From positions 62,001-126,000 of the forward strand of contig NZ_VITN01000018.1 of assembly GCF_007828045.1 (NCBI RefSeq): DNA of 64,000 bases. The letters are read 5' to 3'. Positions 18,515 to 29,200 of the stretch are shown one piece after another. Both the position numbers and the translations under genes were made by a program. Source of the stretch: Nitrospirillum amazonense (GTDB taxonomy: Bacteria > Pseudomonadota > Alphaproteobacteria > Azospirillales > Azospirillaceae). The notes beneath the pieces were generated by a model. The model was not told where the DNA came from, ran no database searches, and saw nothing but the letters and a program-made list of their open reading frames with translations. Numbering within the stretch: the first letter of the stretch is position 1; every line of letters starts with the position of its first letter.

Positions 18515-19117
18515 ATGACCCTTTCCCCGGATCGCCCCTCCATGCCCATCCAGGCCAGCCTCTTCCCCGATGAGCCACCGCCTGGCGGCCAGCCGTCGGG
18601 CTTCCGCTACACCCCCAACCTGATCGATGGGGAGGAGGAGCGCCGGCTGGCGGCCGGCATCGCCGCGCTGCCGCTGAAGCCGTTCGAGTTCCACGGCTAC
18701 CTGGCCAACCGGCGGGTGGTGTCCTTCGGCTATCGCTACGACTATGCCCGGCGCGCGGTCGCGGCGGCGCCGGACGTGCCGTCCTTCCTTCTGGATCTGC
18801 GCGCCCGGGTGGCCGCCTGGGCCGGCGTGGCGCCGGATGATTTCCGCCAGGTGCTGGTCAATGAATACGCGCCCGGCGCCGGTATCGGCTGGCACCGGGA
18901 CAAGCCGCAGTTCGGCCTGGTGGCGGGCGTGTCGCTGCTGTCCCCGGCCACCCTGCGCTTCCGCCGGCGCGACGCGGGCGATTGGCGCCGCGCCGCAGTC
19001 CCCCTGGCACCCCGCTCGGTCTACCTGCTGGCGGGGGAGGCGCGCTCGATGTGGGAGCACAGCATCATCGAGGGCGACGCCCTGCGCTATTCCGTGACCT
19101 TCCGCACGCTGGCGTAG
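18515..19117 (+). CDS. AlkB-family 2-oxoglutarate/Fe(II) dioxygenase
   Basis: About 200 residues (an ATG at 18542 is an alternative start). The Fe(II) facial triad is visible as H127 and D129 in WHRDKPQFG and H182 in EHSI; R191 and R197 in RYSVTFR bind 2-oxoglutarate and stabilise the site. The family repairs alkylated bases by oxidative demethylation. It is not next to ada; another alkylation-repair gene (ogt-like) lies at 25.2-25.8 kb. Confidence 0.88.
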   Translation: MTLSPDRPSMPIQASLFPDEPPPGGQPSGFRYTPNLIDGEEERRLAAGIAALPLKPFEFHGYLANRRVVSFGYRYDYARRAVAAAPDVPSFLLDLRARVAAWAGVAPDDFRQVLVNEYAPGAGIGWHRDKPQFGLVAGVSLLSPATLRFRRRDAGDWRRAAVPLAPRSVYLLAGEARSMWEHSIIEGDALRYSVTFRTLA

Positions 19118-19372
19118 GCGTAGGGGGCGTGGACGCGGGGTGGCATCAATGAAACGGCATTTGTACTGACATGAACCTTTAACCCCTGATTTCGGCCAAG
19201 GCGGCGGAAAAAGACAAAACACGACGCACCCAGCCAAGCCAGGGGTCCGGCGCCCTCATAGTGTGGTGGGAAAACTGCGCCCAGGCGCGGCTTGTCTACC
19301 CTTGGCCCGGATGCCGCGCCCGCGCGGGCTCCCGAGCCTGAGCCTCGTGTTGGGGGAAGGATGCTGTCCACC

Positions 19373-20530
19373 ATGCCGTCGCCGGTCCGCCGGTTGTATC
19401 CCTTGGTCCTGGCCCTGGCCCTGGCGCTGGCCGCCTGCGGCGACAAGCATCCGCCGGCCGCCAATGCCGGTCCGCCGCCGGTGACGGTGGCCCAGCCGCT
19501 GCCGCACAAGATCGTGGACTGGGATGAGTTCACCGGCCGGTTCGAGGCGGTGCAGACGGTGGAGCTGCGCGCCCGCGTCTCGGGCTACCTGGACCAGATC
19601 AAGTTCCGCGACGGCCAGCTGGTGCAGAAGGGCGACCTGCTGTTCGTCATCGATCCCCGCCCTTTCCAGGCCACGCTGGACAAGGCCAACGCCGACCTGC
19701 AGCGGGAAAAGACCCGCCAGGCCCTGGCCGTTTCGGAACTGAAACGAGCGGCCCAGCTGTTGGCTGCCCGCGCCATCAGCCAGGAAGAGTACGACACCCG
19801 CGCCCAGGCGGAGCAGGAAAGCCAGGCGGCGGTGGCCTCGGCCATGGCCGCCGCGCGCTCGGCGGCGCTGGACCTGGAATTCACCCAGATCCGCTCGCCC
19901 ATCTCCGGCCGCATCGGCGACCGCAAGATCGACATCGGCAACCTGGTCAGCGGCGGGTCGGCGCAATCCACCCTGCTGGCCACGGTGGTGACCCAGGACC
20001 CCATCTATTTCGTCTTCGACGGCAGCGAGGCGGACTACCTGCGCTACAACCGCCTGGCGCTGGAAGGCAAACGCGCCTCGTCGCGCGACAAGGCCAACCC
20101 CGTCTTCGTCCGCCTGATGGATGAGACCGCCTGGACCCACAAGGGTGAGATGGATTTCGTCGACAACCGGCTGGATCCCAACTCCGGCACCATCCGGGGC
20201 CGCGCCGTCATTCCCAACACCGACAACTTCCTGCAGCCGGGCACCTTCGGCCGCATGCGCCTGCTGGGCTCCGGCGAATATGACGCCCTGCTGGTCCCGG
20301 ACGAGGCCATCGCCTCGGACCAGTCGCACAAGATCGTCCTGACCGTGGCCGAGGACGGCACGGTGACGCCCAAGCCGGTGGTGCTGGGCAACCTGGCCTA
20401 TGGCCTGCGCGTCATCAAGTCCGGCCTGGCGCCCACCGACCGCGTCATCATCAGCGGCCTCATGCGGGCGCGGCCCGGCACCAAGGTCACGCCCCAGCCC
20501 GGGACCGTCACGCCCGCGGCCGAGCAGTAA
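19373..20530 (+). CDS. RND efflux periplasmic adaptor (MexE/AcrA type lipoprotein)
   Basis: 385 residues from the ATG at 19373; the ATG at 19361 is an alternative but abuts its GGAAGG. Lipoprotein signal with lipobox LAAC, then the membrane-fusion pattern: barrel-sandwich (FEAVQTVELRARVSGYLDQI, GQLVQKGDLLFVIDPRPF), coiled-coil hairpin, beta-barrel (GRIGDRKIDIGNLVSGG) and LLVPDEAIASDQS. It links inner-membrane pump and outer-membrane channel. First gene of a three-gene operon; no regulator adjacent. Confidence 0.94.
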   Translation: MPSPVRRLYPLVLALALALAACGDKHPPAANAGPPPVTVAQPLPHKIVDWDEFTGRFEAVQTVELRARVSGYLDQIKFRDGQLVQKGDLLFVIDPRPFQATLDKANADLQREKTRQALAVSELKRAAQLLAARAISQEEYDTRAQAEQESQAAVASAMAAARSAALDLEFTQIRSPISGRIGDRKIDIGNLVSGGSAQSTLLATVVTQDPIYFVFDGSEADYLRYNRLALEGKRASSRDKANPVFVRLMDETAWTHKGEMDFVDNRLDPNSGTIRGRAVIPNTDNFLQPGTFGRMRLLGSGEYDALLVPDEAIASDQSHKIVLTVAEDGTVTPKPVVLGNLAYGLRVIKSGLAPTDRVIISGLMRARPGTKVTPQPGTVTPAAEQ

Positions 20531-20541
20531 GGGGCGGCACC

Positions 20542-23500
20542 ATGAAGTTCTCCCACTTCTTCATCGACCGGCCCATCTTCGCCTGCGTGATCTCCATCCT
20601 GATCACGCTGATCGGCGGCCTGGCCTATTTCGCCCTGCCGGTGGCGCAATACCCCGAGGTGGCGCCCCCCACCGTGGTGGTGACGGCCACATACCCCGGC
20701 GCCTCGGCCGAGACGGTGGCCAACACCGTGGCCGCCCCGCTGGAGCAGGAGATCAACGGCGTCGACGACATGCTGTACATGGTCTCCCAGAACACGGGCG
20801 ACGGCGGCCTGTCGCTGACCATCACCTTCAAGCTGGGCACCGACATCGACAAGGCCCAGGTGCTGGTGCAGAACCGCGTGTCGGTGGCGCAGCCGCACCT
20901 GCCGGACGAGGTGAACCGCCTGGGCGTCACCACGCGCAAGAATTCCCCCAACCTGATGATGGTCATCCACCTCTATTCGCCGGATGACAGCCTGGACCAG
21001 CTCTACATCTCTAACTACGCCACCCTGCAGGTGCGCGACCCCCTGGCCCGCCTGGACGGCGTGGGTGACGCCCGCATCCGCGGCGCCGGCGACTATTCCA
21101 TGCGCGTCTGGCTGGATCCGGAGAAGGTGCAGGCCCGCGGCCTGACCACGGCGGAGGTGGTGCAGGCGCTGCAGGGCAACAATGTGCAGGTGGCCTCGGG
21201 CCAGTTGAACCATCCGCCGGTGCCCAAGCCCAGCGCCTTCGAGGTGCAGGTGCAGACCCTGGGCCGCCTGACCGACCCCAGCCAGTTCGCCGACATCGTC
21301 ATCAAGTCCGACGCCCAGGGCCGCGTCACCCGCGTGCGCGACGTGGGCTGGGTGGAGCTGGGGGCCCAGGACTACAACACCTATTCCTATGTCGACGGCC
21401 AGCGGGCGGCGGCCATCCTGATCTACCAGCGCCCCGGCTCCAACGCCCTGAAGACGGCGGCCAACGTGCTGTCGTCCATGGAGACGATGAGCCACGACAT
21501 GCCCAAGGGCATGGCCTACAAGGTGGTCTACAACCCGACCAACTACATCGCGGAATCGGTGAAGGAGGTCTACCACACCATCTTCGAGGCGGTGGTGCTG
21601 GTGGTCATCGTCGTCATCGTCTTCCTGCAATCGTGGCGGGCGGCCCTGATTCCCGTCATCGCCATTCCCATCTCGCTCATCGGCACTTTCGCCGTCATGG
21701 CGGCGGTGGGCTTCTCCCTCAACAACCTGTCCCTCTTCGGGCTGGTGCTGGCCATCGGCATCGTCGTCGACGACGCGATCGTGGTGGTGGAGAATGTGGA
21801 GCGCAACCTGGCCCAGGGCCTGTCCCCGCGTGAGGCCGCGCACCGCACCATGGACGAGGTCGGCGGCGCGCTGGTCGCCATCGCCCTGGTGCTGACCGCC
21901 GTCTTCCTGCCCACGGCCTTCCTCACCGGCATCGCGGGTGAGTTCTACCGCCAGTTCGGCGTCACCATCGCCGCCGCCACCGTCATCTCCATGCTGGTGT
22001 CGCAGACGCTGAGCCCGGCCCTGGCCGCCCTGCTCTTGAAGCCGCATGTCCAGGAGCATGCGGCCCCCCGGCGGGGTTTCCACCCGGTGGCGCGGTTCTT
22101 CGGCGGGTTCAATCGCGGCTTCGATTGGCTGTCGGAGCGCTACGGCCGGCTGACCGGCCACCTGGTGCGCCTGACCACCGTCGTGCTGGTGGTCTACGCC
22201 GGCCTGATCGTGCTGGGCGGCGGCCTTATTTCCCGCACGCCGACGGGCTTCATCCCGGCGCAGGACCAGGGCTATTTCATCACCGTCATCCAGCTGCCGC
22301 CCGGCTCCTCCCTCGCCCGGACGGACGCCATCCTGCGCCACGTCCAGGACCTGCTGAGCAAGCGGCCGGGCGTGGCGCATACGGTGGGCTTCGCCGGCTT
22401 CGACGGCGCCACCTTCACCAACGCCCCCAACGCCGGTGCCGTCTTCGTGGCCACCACCCCGTTCGCGGACCGTGGCAGCCTGACCACCCAAGGCATCTTC
22501 GCCGACCTGCAGAAGACGATACAGCAGGTCGACGGCGCCCTGATCCTGCTGATCCCGCCGCCCACGGTGCCGGGCATCGGCTCCTCCGGCGGGTTCAAGC
22601 TCTATATCGAGGACAGGCGCTCGCGCGGCTTGCAGGCCCTGGCCGACGCCACGCAGGATATGATGCTGGCGGCCAACCAGACGCCGGGCCTGGCCAACGT
22701 CTTCAGCCTGTACAACACCCGCACCCCGCAGGTGTACGCCGACATCGACCGGGTGAAGGCCGACATGCTGGGCGTGCCGCCGTCGCGCATCTTCGATACG
22801 CTGAACGTCTATCTCGGGTCCGCCTTCGTCAACGACTTCAACCTGCTGGGCCGCACCTACCGGGTGACGGCGCAGGCCGACGGCGCCGACCGCACCAGCG
22901 TGCGCGATATCGCCTACCTGCGCACCCGCTCCGACAGCGGGGGGCTGGTGCCCCTGGGCTCTGTCGCCACCTTCCGCGACGTGACCGGGCCCTACCGCGT
23001 GCCGCGCTACAACCTGTATCCGGCGGCGGAGCTGCAGGGGTCGCCGGCGCCGGGGTATTCCACCGGCCAGGCCATCGCCGCCGTGCAGCAACTGGCGCAG
23101 CAGCGCCTGCCGGACGGCTTCGCCATCGAATGGACGGAACTGACTTTCCAGCAAATCATCGCCGGCAACACCGCCCCCATCGCCTTCGGCCTGGCCGTGG
23201 TGTTCGTCTACCTGCTGCTGGCCGCCCTGTACGAAAGCTGGATGCTGCCGCTGTCGGTCATCCTGATCGTGCCCATGTGCCTGCTGACCGCCATCTCCGG
23301 CGTGAACCTGCGGGGCATGGACAACAACATCCTGACCCAGATCGGCCTGGTGGTGCTGGTGGGCCTGGCGGCCAAGAACGCCATCCTGATCGTGGAGTTC
23401 GCCAAGCAGGACGAGGAAGAGGGGATGGACCGCTTCCAGGCGGCGGTGCGCGCGGCCCGCACCCGCCTGCGTCCCATCCTCATGACCTCCTTCGCCTTCA

Positions 23501-23745
23501 TCCTGGGCGTGGTGCCGCTGGTGAACGCCTCGGGCGCCGGGTCGGAGATGCGCCAGGCCCTGGGCACCGCCGTCTTCTTCGGCATGCTGGGCGTCACCTT
23601 CTTCGGCCTGCTGTTCACGCCGGTGTTCTACGTCGTCTGCCGCTGGCTGGCGCTGTGGGGCCAGCGGCGTTTCGGCAAGCGGGAGGAGACACCGCCGCAT
23701 GCCGGCCCCCCGCATGCCGGGTCACCCGGCCACCACACGGCCTGA
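20542..23745 (+). CDS. RND multidrug efflux permease (HAE1 family, MexF/AcrB type)
   Basis: 1067 residues with 12 membrane helices and two large periplasmic loops. It begins MKFSHFFIDRPIFACVISI as in MexF-like pumps. The proton relay is intact: the Asp pair in GIVVDDAIVVVENVER and the Lys in GLAAKNAILIVEF. It exports hydrophobic or amphiphilic compounds by proton antiport. Eleven bases separate it from the adaptor gene and 20 from the outer-membrane factor. Substrate range cannot be read from sequence. Confidence 0.96.
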   Translation: MKFSHFFIDRPIFACVISILITLIGGLAYFALPVAQYPEVAPPTVVVTATYPGASAETVANTVAAPLEQEINGVDDMLYMVSQNTGDGGLSLTITFKLGTDIDKAQVLVQNRVSVAQPHLPDEVNRLGVTTRKNSPNLMMVIHLYSPDDSLDQLYISNYATLQVRDPLARLDGVGDARIRGAGDYSMRVWLDPEKVQARGLTTAEVVQALQGNNVQVASGQLNHPPVPKPSAFEVQVQTLGRLTDPSQFADIVIKSDAQGRVTRVRDVGWVELGAQDYNTYSYVDGQRAAAILIYQRPGSNALKTAANVLSSMETMSHDMPKGMAYKVVYNPTNYIAESVKEVYHTIFEAVVLVVIVVIVFLQSWRAALIPVIAIPISLIGTFAVMAAVGFSLNNLSLFGLVLAIGIVVDDAIVVVENVERNLAQGLSPREAAHRTMDEVGGALVAIALVLTAVFLPTAFLTGIAGEFYRQFGVTIAAATVISMLVSQTLSPALAALLLKPHVQEHAAPRRGFHPVARFFGGFNRGFDWLSERYGRLTGHLVRLTTVVLVVYAGLIVLGGGLISRTPTGFIPAQDQGYFITVIQLPPGSSLARTDAILRHVQDLLSKRPGVAHTVGFAGFDGATFTNAPNAGAVFVATTPFADRGSLTTQGIFADLQKTIQQVDGALILLIPPPTVPGIGSSGGFKLYIEDRRSRGLQALADATQDMMLAANQTPGLANVFSLYNTRTPQVYADIDRVKADMLGVPPSRIFDTLNVYLGSAFVNDFNLLGRTYRVTAQADGADRTSVRDIAYLRTRSDSGGLVPLGSVATFRDVTGPYRVPRYNLYPAAELQGSPAPGYSTGQAIAAVQQLAQQRLPDGFAIEWTELTFQQIIAGNTAPIAFGLAVVFVYLLLAALYESWMLPLSVILIVPMCLLTAISGVNLRGMDNNILTQIGLVVLVGLAAKNAILIVEFAKQDEEEGMDRFQAAVRAARTRLRPILMTSFAFILGVVPLVNASGAGSEMRQALGTAVFFGMLGVTFFGLLFTPVFYVVCRWLALWGQRRFGKREETPPHAGPPHAGSPGHHTA

Positions 23746-23765
23746 TGGGGAAGGGGGATCAGTCC

Positions 23766-25238
23766 ATGCGCATCCATCGCACCCTGTTGGCCCTGTCGGT
23801 TTGCCTGCTGCCGCTGGCCGGCTGCATCACCGTGGGGCCCGATTACCAGGCGCCGGCCAGCCCGGCCGCCGCCGGCACCTCTTTCACCCGCGCGGGTACA
23901 GCACCCGCCAGCGCCGCGATCAAGGCGGCCGACATGCTGAAGGCGGAGGAACCGCTGGAGGATTGGTGGCGCCAGCTGGGCGACCCGGTGCTGGACCAGC
24001 TGGTGGCCGACGCCGTCAAGGCCAACCTGGACCTGAAGGCGGCCGACGCCGCCGTGCGCGCCGCCCGGGCGGAAGCGGAGGCGGTGGGCGCCCGCAACCT
24101 GCCGGCCCTGGGCGCCAGCGCCAGCTACAGCCGTGCGCGCGCCGCCGCGGCCACGCAGCAGGGCCAGCCCAACGCGCAATTGCCCGACAGCAACGTCACC
24201 ACCGCCGGCGGCAGCCTGTCGTGGGAGATCGACCTGTTCGGCCAGGTGCGGCGGGCCATCGAGGCGGCGGCGGCCGACAGCGCGCGGGCGGAGGCGCTGC
24301 GCCACCAGGTGCTGACGGTCATCATCGCCGATGTGGCCAGCACCTATGTCGACCTGCGCGGCGCCCAGCTGCGCCTGTCGGTCGCCCTGCGCAACGCGGA
24401 GAACCAGCGCGGCACCTTCGACCTGACCCACACCCTCAGCGACGCTGGGCGGGGGACGGACCTGGACATCGCCCGCGCCCAGGCGCAGCTGGAAACCACC
24501 CTGGCCTCCATCCCGCCCCTGCGCGCCACGGTGGCGGCGGATGAGCACATCCTGGCCACCCTGACGGGGCGGGAACCGGGGGCGCTGCTGAGCCTGTTGG
24601 ACACGCCGGCCCCCTTGCCCGACCTGCCGGACAGCGTGGCCGTGGGTACGCCCGCCACCCTGCTGGGCCGCCGGGCCGACGTGGCGGCGGCGGAGCGGGC
24701 GCTGGCGGCGGCCACGGCCCGCATCGGCGTCGCCACCGCCGACCTCTACCCCAAGATCTCCCTCACCGGGTCGGTGGAGGTGCAGGCCCTGCAGCCGGGG
24801 GACCTGGGCGCGCGCGGCGCCTTCACCTACGGCATCGGGCCCAGCATCAGCCTGCCGCTGTTCGACGCCGCCCTCTATGCCCGCATCCGCGAGGCCAACG
24901 CCAACACCGACCAGGCGGCGGCCAACTTCCAGAAGGCGGTGCTGACCGCCTGGCAAGAGGCGGAGACGGCGCTGGCCCGCTATGCCCAGGAGCGATCGCG
25001 GCGCGCCTCGCTGGACACCGCCGCTACCGCCAGCACCCGCGCCGCCAGCCTGGCGGCCACGCGCTACCGCTACGGCGCCGACAACTTCCTGACCGTGCTG
25101 GATGCCCAGCGCACCCAATTGGAGGCGGAGGACCAGCTGGCCCAGAGCCGCATCCAGGTGGCGCAGGACCTGGTGGCCACGTACCGGGCGCTGGGCGGCG
25201 GCTGGACCATCGCCAAGGACGTGGCGGACGCGCGATAA
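23766..25238 (+). CDS. RND outer-membrane factor lipoprotein (OprM/NodT family)
   Basis: 490 residues. Lipobox LAGC after a short signal, then the conserved TVGPDYQAP start of mature NodT-family proteins and two repeated TolC-like halves (WWRQLGDPVLDQLVADAVKAN; GRRADVAAAERALAAATARIG; FLTVLDAQRTQLEAEDQL). It completes the tripartite efflux system as the outer-membrane duct. Start ATG at 23766 follows a G-rich ribosome-binding site. Confidence 0.94.
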   Translation: MRIHRTLLALSVCLLPLAGCITVGPDYQAPASPAAAGTSFTRAGTAPASAAIKAADMLKAEEPLEDWWRQLGDPVLDQLVADAVKANLDLKAADAAVRAARAEAEAVGARNLPALGASASYSRARAAAATQQGQPNAQLPDSNVTTAGGSLSWEIDLFGQVRRAIEAAAADSARAEALRHQVLTVIIADVASTYVDLRGAQLRLSVALRNAENQRGTFDLTHTLSDAGRGTDLDIARAQAQLETTLASIPPLRATVAADEHILATLTGREPGALLSLLDTPAPLPDLPDSVAVGTPATLLGRRADVAAAERALAAATARIGVATADLYPKISLTGSVEVQALQPGDLGARGAFTYGIGPSISLPLFDAALYARIREANANTDQAAANFQKAVLTAWQEAETALARYAQERSRRASLDTAATASTRAASLAATRYRYGADNFLTVLDAQRTQLEAEDQLAQSRIQVAQDLVATYRALGGGWTIAKDVADAR

Positions 25239-25244
25239 GGGGTC

Positions 25245-25787
25245 TTACCCCCCAGCCGCGAACAGGTCGCCCGTGGCCGCAGCGGGGCGGGCCGGGCGGC
25301 GTCCTTCCAGGGTCAGCAGGTAATCCTTGGCCTGCAGCCCGCCGGCGAAGCCGGTCAGGGTGCCGTCCATGCCCACCACCCGATGGCAGGGCGCGATGAT
25401 GGAGATGGGGTTGCGCCCGTTGGCGGCCCCCACCGCCCGCACCGCCGCGGGATTGCCGATCTGCCGGGCAATGTCGCTGTAGCTGCGCACCTCGCCATAG
25501 GGGATGGTCAGCAGCGCCCGCCACACCTGTTTCTGAAAATCCGTGCCGGTGAAGGACAGCGGCACGTCGAACACCGTCAGCTGCTTGCCGAAGTAGGCCC
25601 GCAGCTGCCGTTCGGCCTCATTCAACACCGGATGGTCGGGTTTGGGAACCAGTGGCCCCAGCCGCACCCGGCCCGGCCTGTCATTCTCCCACAGGATGGC
25701 TGCCAGACCCTCATCGCCGGCCACCAGGGTCAGCCGTCCGATGGGGGAGGGCAGGTACCTGAACGCAAACGTGGCGGTACCGGTCAT
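25245..25787 (-). CDS. ogt: Methylated-DNA-protein-cysteine methyltransferase
   Basis: 180 residues from the ATG at 25787 (GAGGAGC upstream); a longer open frame upstream lacks coding character. The suicide acceptor is Cys134 in the IAPCHRVV motif, with the helix-turn-helix region (YGEVRSYSDIARQIGNPAAVRAVGAANGRNP) before it. It transfers O6-alkyl groups from guanine to itself. The N-terminal Ada methylphosphotriester domain is absent, so this is the stand-alone Ogt type. Confidence 0.93.
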   Translation of the reverse strand: MTGTATFAFRYLPSPIGRLTLVAGDEGLAAILWENDRPGRVRLGPLVPKPDHPVLNEAERQLRAYFGKQLTVFDVPLSFTGTDFQKQVWRALLTIPYGEVRSYSDIARQIGNPAAVRAVGAANGRNPISIIAPCHRVVGMDGTLTGFAGGLQAKDYLLTLEGRRPARPAAATGDLFAAGG

Positions 25788-26022
25788 GGCGGCAAGCTCC
25801 TCATCCGGGGAAGCCGGCAGGGTGGCAAAACGCCGACCCCTAGGGCAAGGGCGGCCATCACAGGCCCGGGCCCTTGGCTTCGCGCCGGTTTGACGGCCAT
25901 TATCGTTATTCCCAATTAAATATAACGCATTTAAGGCCCGGTGCTTCAGGTGGCGGACATGGAAAACCTCTGGTTGGGTAATAAACTTTGCGCATGACGC
26001 AACCATTTTTCTGAATTTAGTT

Positions 26023-26041
26023 AATGAGAACCGTTATCAAT
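26023..26041. promoter_or_regulatory. Fur-box-like sequence
   Basis: AATGAGAA-CCG-TTATCAAT is close to the classical ferric-uptake regulator box (half-sites of the ATGATAA/TGAGAA kind). It lies 45 bases upstream of the -35 element of the formate dehydrogenase operon, which encodes an enzyme with five predicted Fe-S clusters plus heme. Assignment is by eye and may be chance in AT-rich DNA. Confidence 0.35.
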
Positions 26042-26085
26042 AGGGTCGTCTTCATTCGCCGCCCGAGAAATTCGCCGCCAATAAC

Positions 26086-26113
26086 TTGACGGCCTGCGGC
26101 CACGTCTTATGAT
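26086..26113 (+). promoter_or_regulatory. Sigma-70-like promoter of the formate dehydrogenase operon
   Basis: TTGACG (26086-26091) and TATGAT (26108-26113) with a 16-base spacer. Transcription would start near 26120, leaving a leader of about 80 bases before the fdnG-type start codon. Confidence 0.55.
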
Positions 26114-26202
26114 GCCGTATCCATCTGCCGGCGTCTGCTTGCCCATCCCCGGGCGGCGTCCCGCGTTCCGGCAGGGCCGATTTTCACGGGAGCGTGTGAG
26201 AC

Positions 26203-29200
26203 ATGGATCTCAGTCGTCGCGGCTTTATCAAGCTGACCGGCGCGGGACTGGCGGTCTCCAGCATGGGCGCGCTGGGCTTCGGCTCGGCGGGCACGGCGCT
26301 GGCGGCCTCGGTCCGGCCCTTCAGGTTGACCGCCGCCACCGAAACCCGCAACACCTGCACCTATTGCTCGGTGGCTTGCGGCATCCTCATCTACAGCCAG
26401 GGCGATCGCGCGAAGAACGTGAAGTCCTCGGTCATCCATATCGAGGGTGATCCGGACCATCCCGTCAACCGCGGCACCCTGTGCCCCAAGGGCGCCGGCC
26501 TGCTGGACATCGTGCGGGCGCCGGGCCGCCTGACGGTGCCGAAGTATCGCGCCGCCGGTGCGACGGAGTGGAAGGAGGTCAGCTGGGATTTCGCCCTGGA
26601 CCGCATCGCCACGCTGATGAAGCAGGACCGCGACGCCCATTTCATCGAGAAGAACGAGGCGGGCGCCACGGTGAACCGGTGGCTGTCCACCGGCATGCTG
26701 GCCGCCTCCGCTTCCTCCAGCGAGACGGCCTACGCCACGTGGAAGGTCGCCCGTTCGCTGGGCATGTTGGCATTCGACAACCAGGCGCGTGTCTGACACG
26801 GACCGACGGTGGCCAGTTTGGCCCCAACATTCGGTCGCGGTGCGATGACCAACACCTGGCAGGACATTAAGAACGCCAATGTCGTGCTGGTGATGGGCGG
26901 CAATGCCGCCGAGGCGCATCCTTGCGGTTTCAAATGGGTGATCGAGGCCAAGATCGAGAACAAGGCCAAGCTGGTCGTTGTCGATCCCCGCTTCACCCGC
27001 ACGGCCTCCGTGGCCGACGTCTACGCCCCCATCCGGCCGGGCACCGATATCGCTTTCCTCAGCGGCGTCATGCGCTACCTGCTGGAGAACGATGCGATCC
27101 AGCACGCCTATGTGAAGGCCTACACCAACGCCAGCCTGATCGTTAAGGAAGGCTATGGCTTCGAGGATGGGCTGTTCACCGGCTATAACGAGGAAAAGCG
27201 CAGCTACGACAAGTCCAGCTGGGATTACGAGCTGGATGAGCAGGGCTACGCCAAGTCCGACGACACCTGGCAGCACCCGCGCTGCGTCATCAACCTGCTG
27301 AAAGGCCATGTGGCCCGGTATACGCCTGAGCTGGTGTCCCGCATCTGTGGCACGCCCCAGGACAAGTACCTGGAGATCTGCAAGATCTTCGCCAGCACGG
27401 CGGCGCCGGACAAGGCGCTGACCAGCCTGTTCGCGCTGGGGTGGACGCAGCATTCCGTGGGCGCGCAGAACATCCGCGCCATGGCCATGGTGCAACTGCT
27501 GCTGGGCAACATCGGCGTCGCCGGTGGCGGCATGAACGCGCTGCGCGGTCATTCCAACATCCAGGGCCTGACCGATGTCGGCCTGATGTCCAACCTGCTT
27601 CCCGGCTACATGACCATTCCGAAGGATACGGACGTCAGCCTGGACAAGTATCTGGAGACCAAGCAGTTCAAGCCGCTGCGGCCGGGGCAGACCAGCTACT
27701 GGCAGAACTACCGCAAGTTCTTCGTCAGCTTCCAGAAGGCCCTGTACGGCGATGCCGCCAAGGCCGAGAACAACTGGGCCTACGACTGGCTGCCCAAGCT
27801 GGACGTGGACGGCTACGACGTGCTGCGCGCGTTCGAGCTCATGGATAACGGGCAGATGAACGGCTACATCTGCCAGGGCTTCAACCCCATGCAGGCCTTC
27901 CCCGACCGGGGCAAGATCCGCCGCAGCCTGTCCAAGCTGAAGTATCTGGTGGTCATCGACCCGCTGGATACCGAGACGGCCAACTTCTGGCAGGACTACG
28001 GTCCGCAGAATCCGTCCAAGCCGGCCGAGATCCAGACCGAGGTGTTCCAGTTGCCCACCACCTGCTTCGCGGAGGAGGATGGCTCGCTCGTCAACTCCGC
28101 CCGCTGGCTGCAGTGGCACTGGAAGGCGGCGGACGCGCCGGGCCAGGCCAAGCCCGACCTGTGGATCATGGCCGGGCTGTACCACCGCCTGAAGTCCATG
28201 TACGCCAAGGACGGCGGCGCCTTCCCCGATCCCATCCTGAACCTCAGCTGGTCCTATGCCGATCCGGCGGAGCCGCAACCGGCCGAGCTGGCGCGGGAGA
28301 TGAACGGCCGCGCCTTGGTCGACATCAAGGACGACACGGGGGCGGTGGTGCTGAAGGCCGGGCAGCAGCTGGACGGCTTCGCCCAACTGCGCGACGACGG
28401 CACCACCATGTCCGGCTGCTGGATTTTCGCCGGCAGTTGGACGGAGAAGGGCAACCAGATGGCCCGGCGCGACGCGTCGGACCCGCGCGATGCCGGCATC
28501 GCCCCCAACTGGGCGTGGGCCTGGCCTGCCAATCGCCGCATCCTGTACAACCGCGCCAGCGCCGACCTGGACGGCAAGGCGTGGAACCCGCACAAGCCCG
28601 TCATCCAGTGGAACGGGTCCAAGTGGGTGGGCTTCGACGTGCCGGACTACGGCCCGACCGTGAAGCCGCAGGACGGGGTCGGCCCCTTCATCATGAACCA
28701 GGAAGGGCAGGGTCGCCTGTTCGCCCGGGGCCTGATGGTCGAGGGGCCGTTCCCCGAGCATTACGAGCCGTTCGAAAGCCCGGCGGAAAACGTGCTTCAT
28801 CCCAAGGTGAAGAGCAACCCGGCCGCCCGCGTCTTCCCCAACGACCGCAAGGCGATGGGGACGGCGCAGGACTTCCCCTATGTCGGCACCACCTACCGCC
28901 TGACCGAGCACTTCCACTATTGGACCAAGCATGCGCTGATCAACGCCATCCTCCAGCCGGAGGAGTTCGTGGAGATCGGCGAGGCCCTGGCCAAGGAGAA
29001 GGGCATCGAGCAGGGCGGCTGGGTCAAGGTGTCGTCCAAGCGCGGCCAGGTGATCTGCAAGGCCTTCGTGACCAAGCGCATCAAGCCGCTGATGGTGGAC
29101 GGCAAGCCGACCCACGTCATCGGCTGTCCCATCCACTGGGGCTTCACCGGTGTGGCGCGCAAGGGCTACGGCGCCAATACCCTGACGCCGTTCGTGGGTG

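Larger units (their letters stand above)
25788..26202. other. Intergenic region ogt / formate dehydrogenase
   Basis: 415 bases without a gene, AT-rich in the centre (about 25890-26060). It holds the divergent promoters of ogt and the formate dehydrogenase operon, including the two sites listed separately. Confidence 0.6.

Noticed and set aside
20398-23715. 1105-codon open frame on the minus strand opposite the RND permease
   Set aside because: Low-complexity His/Gln/Gly/Asp-rich product typical of antisense frames in GC-rich genes; the plus-strand gene is a complete RND pump.
26203-26796. Pseudogene or frameshift at the start of the formate dehydrogenase gene
   Set aside because: The frame does not change, the stop is TGA in the active-site position, and a SECIS plus full sel gene set are present; it is a Sec codon.
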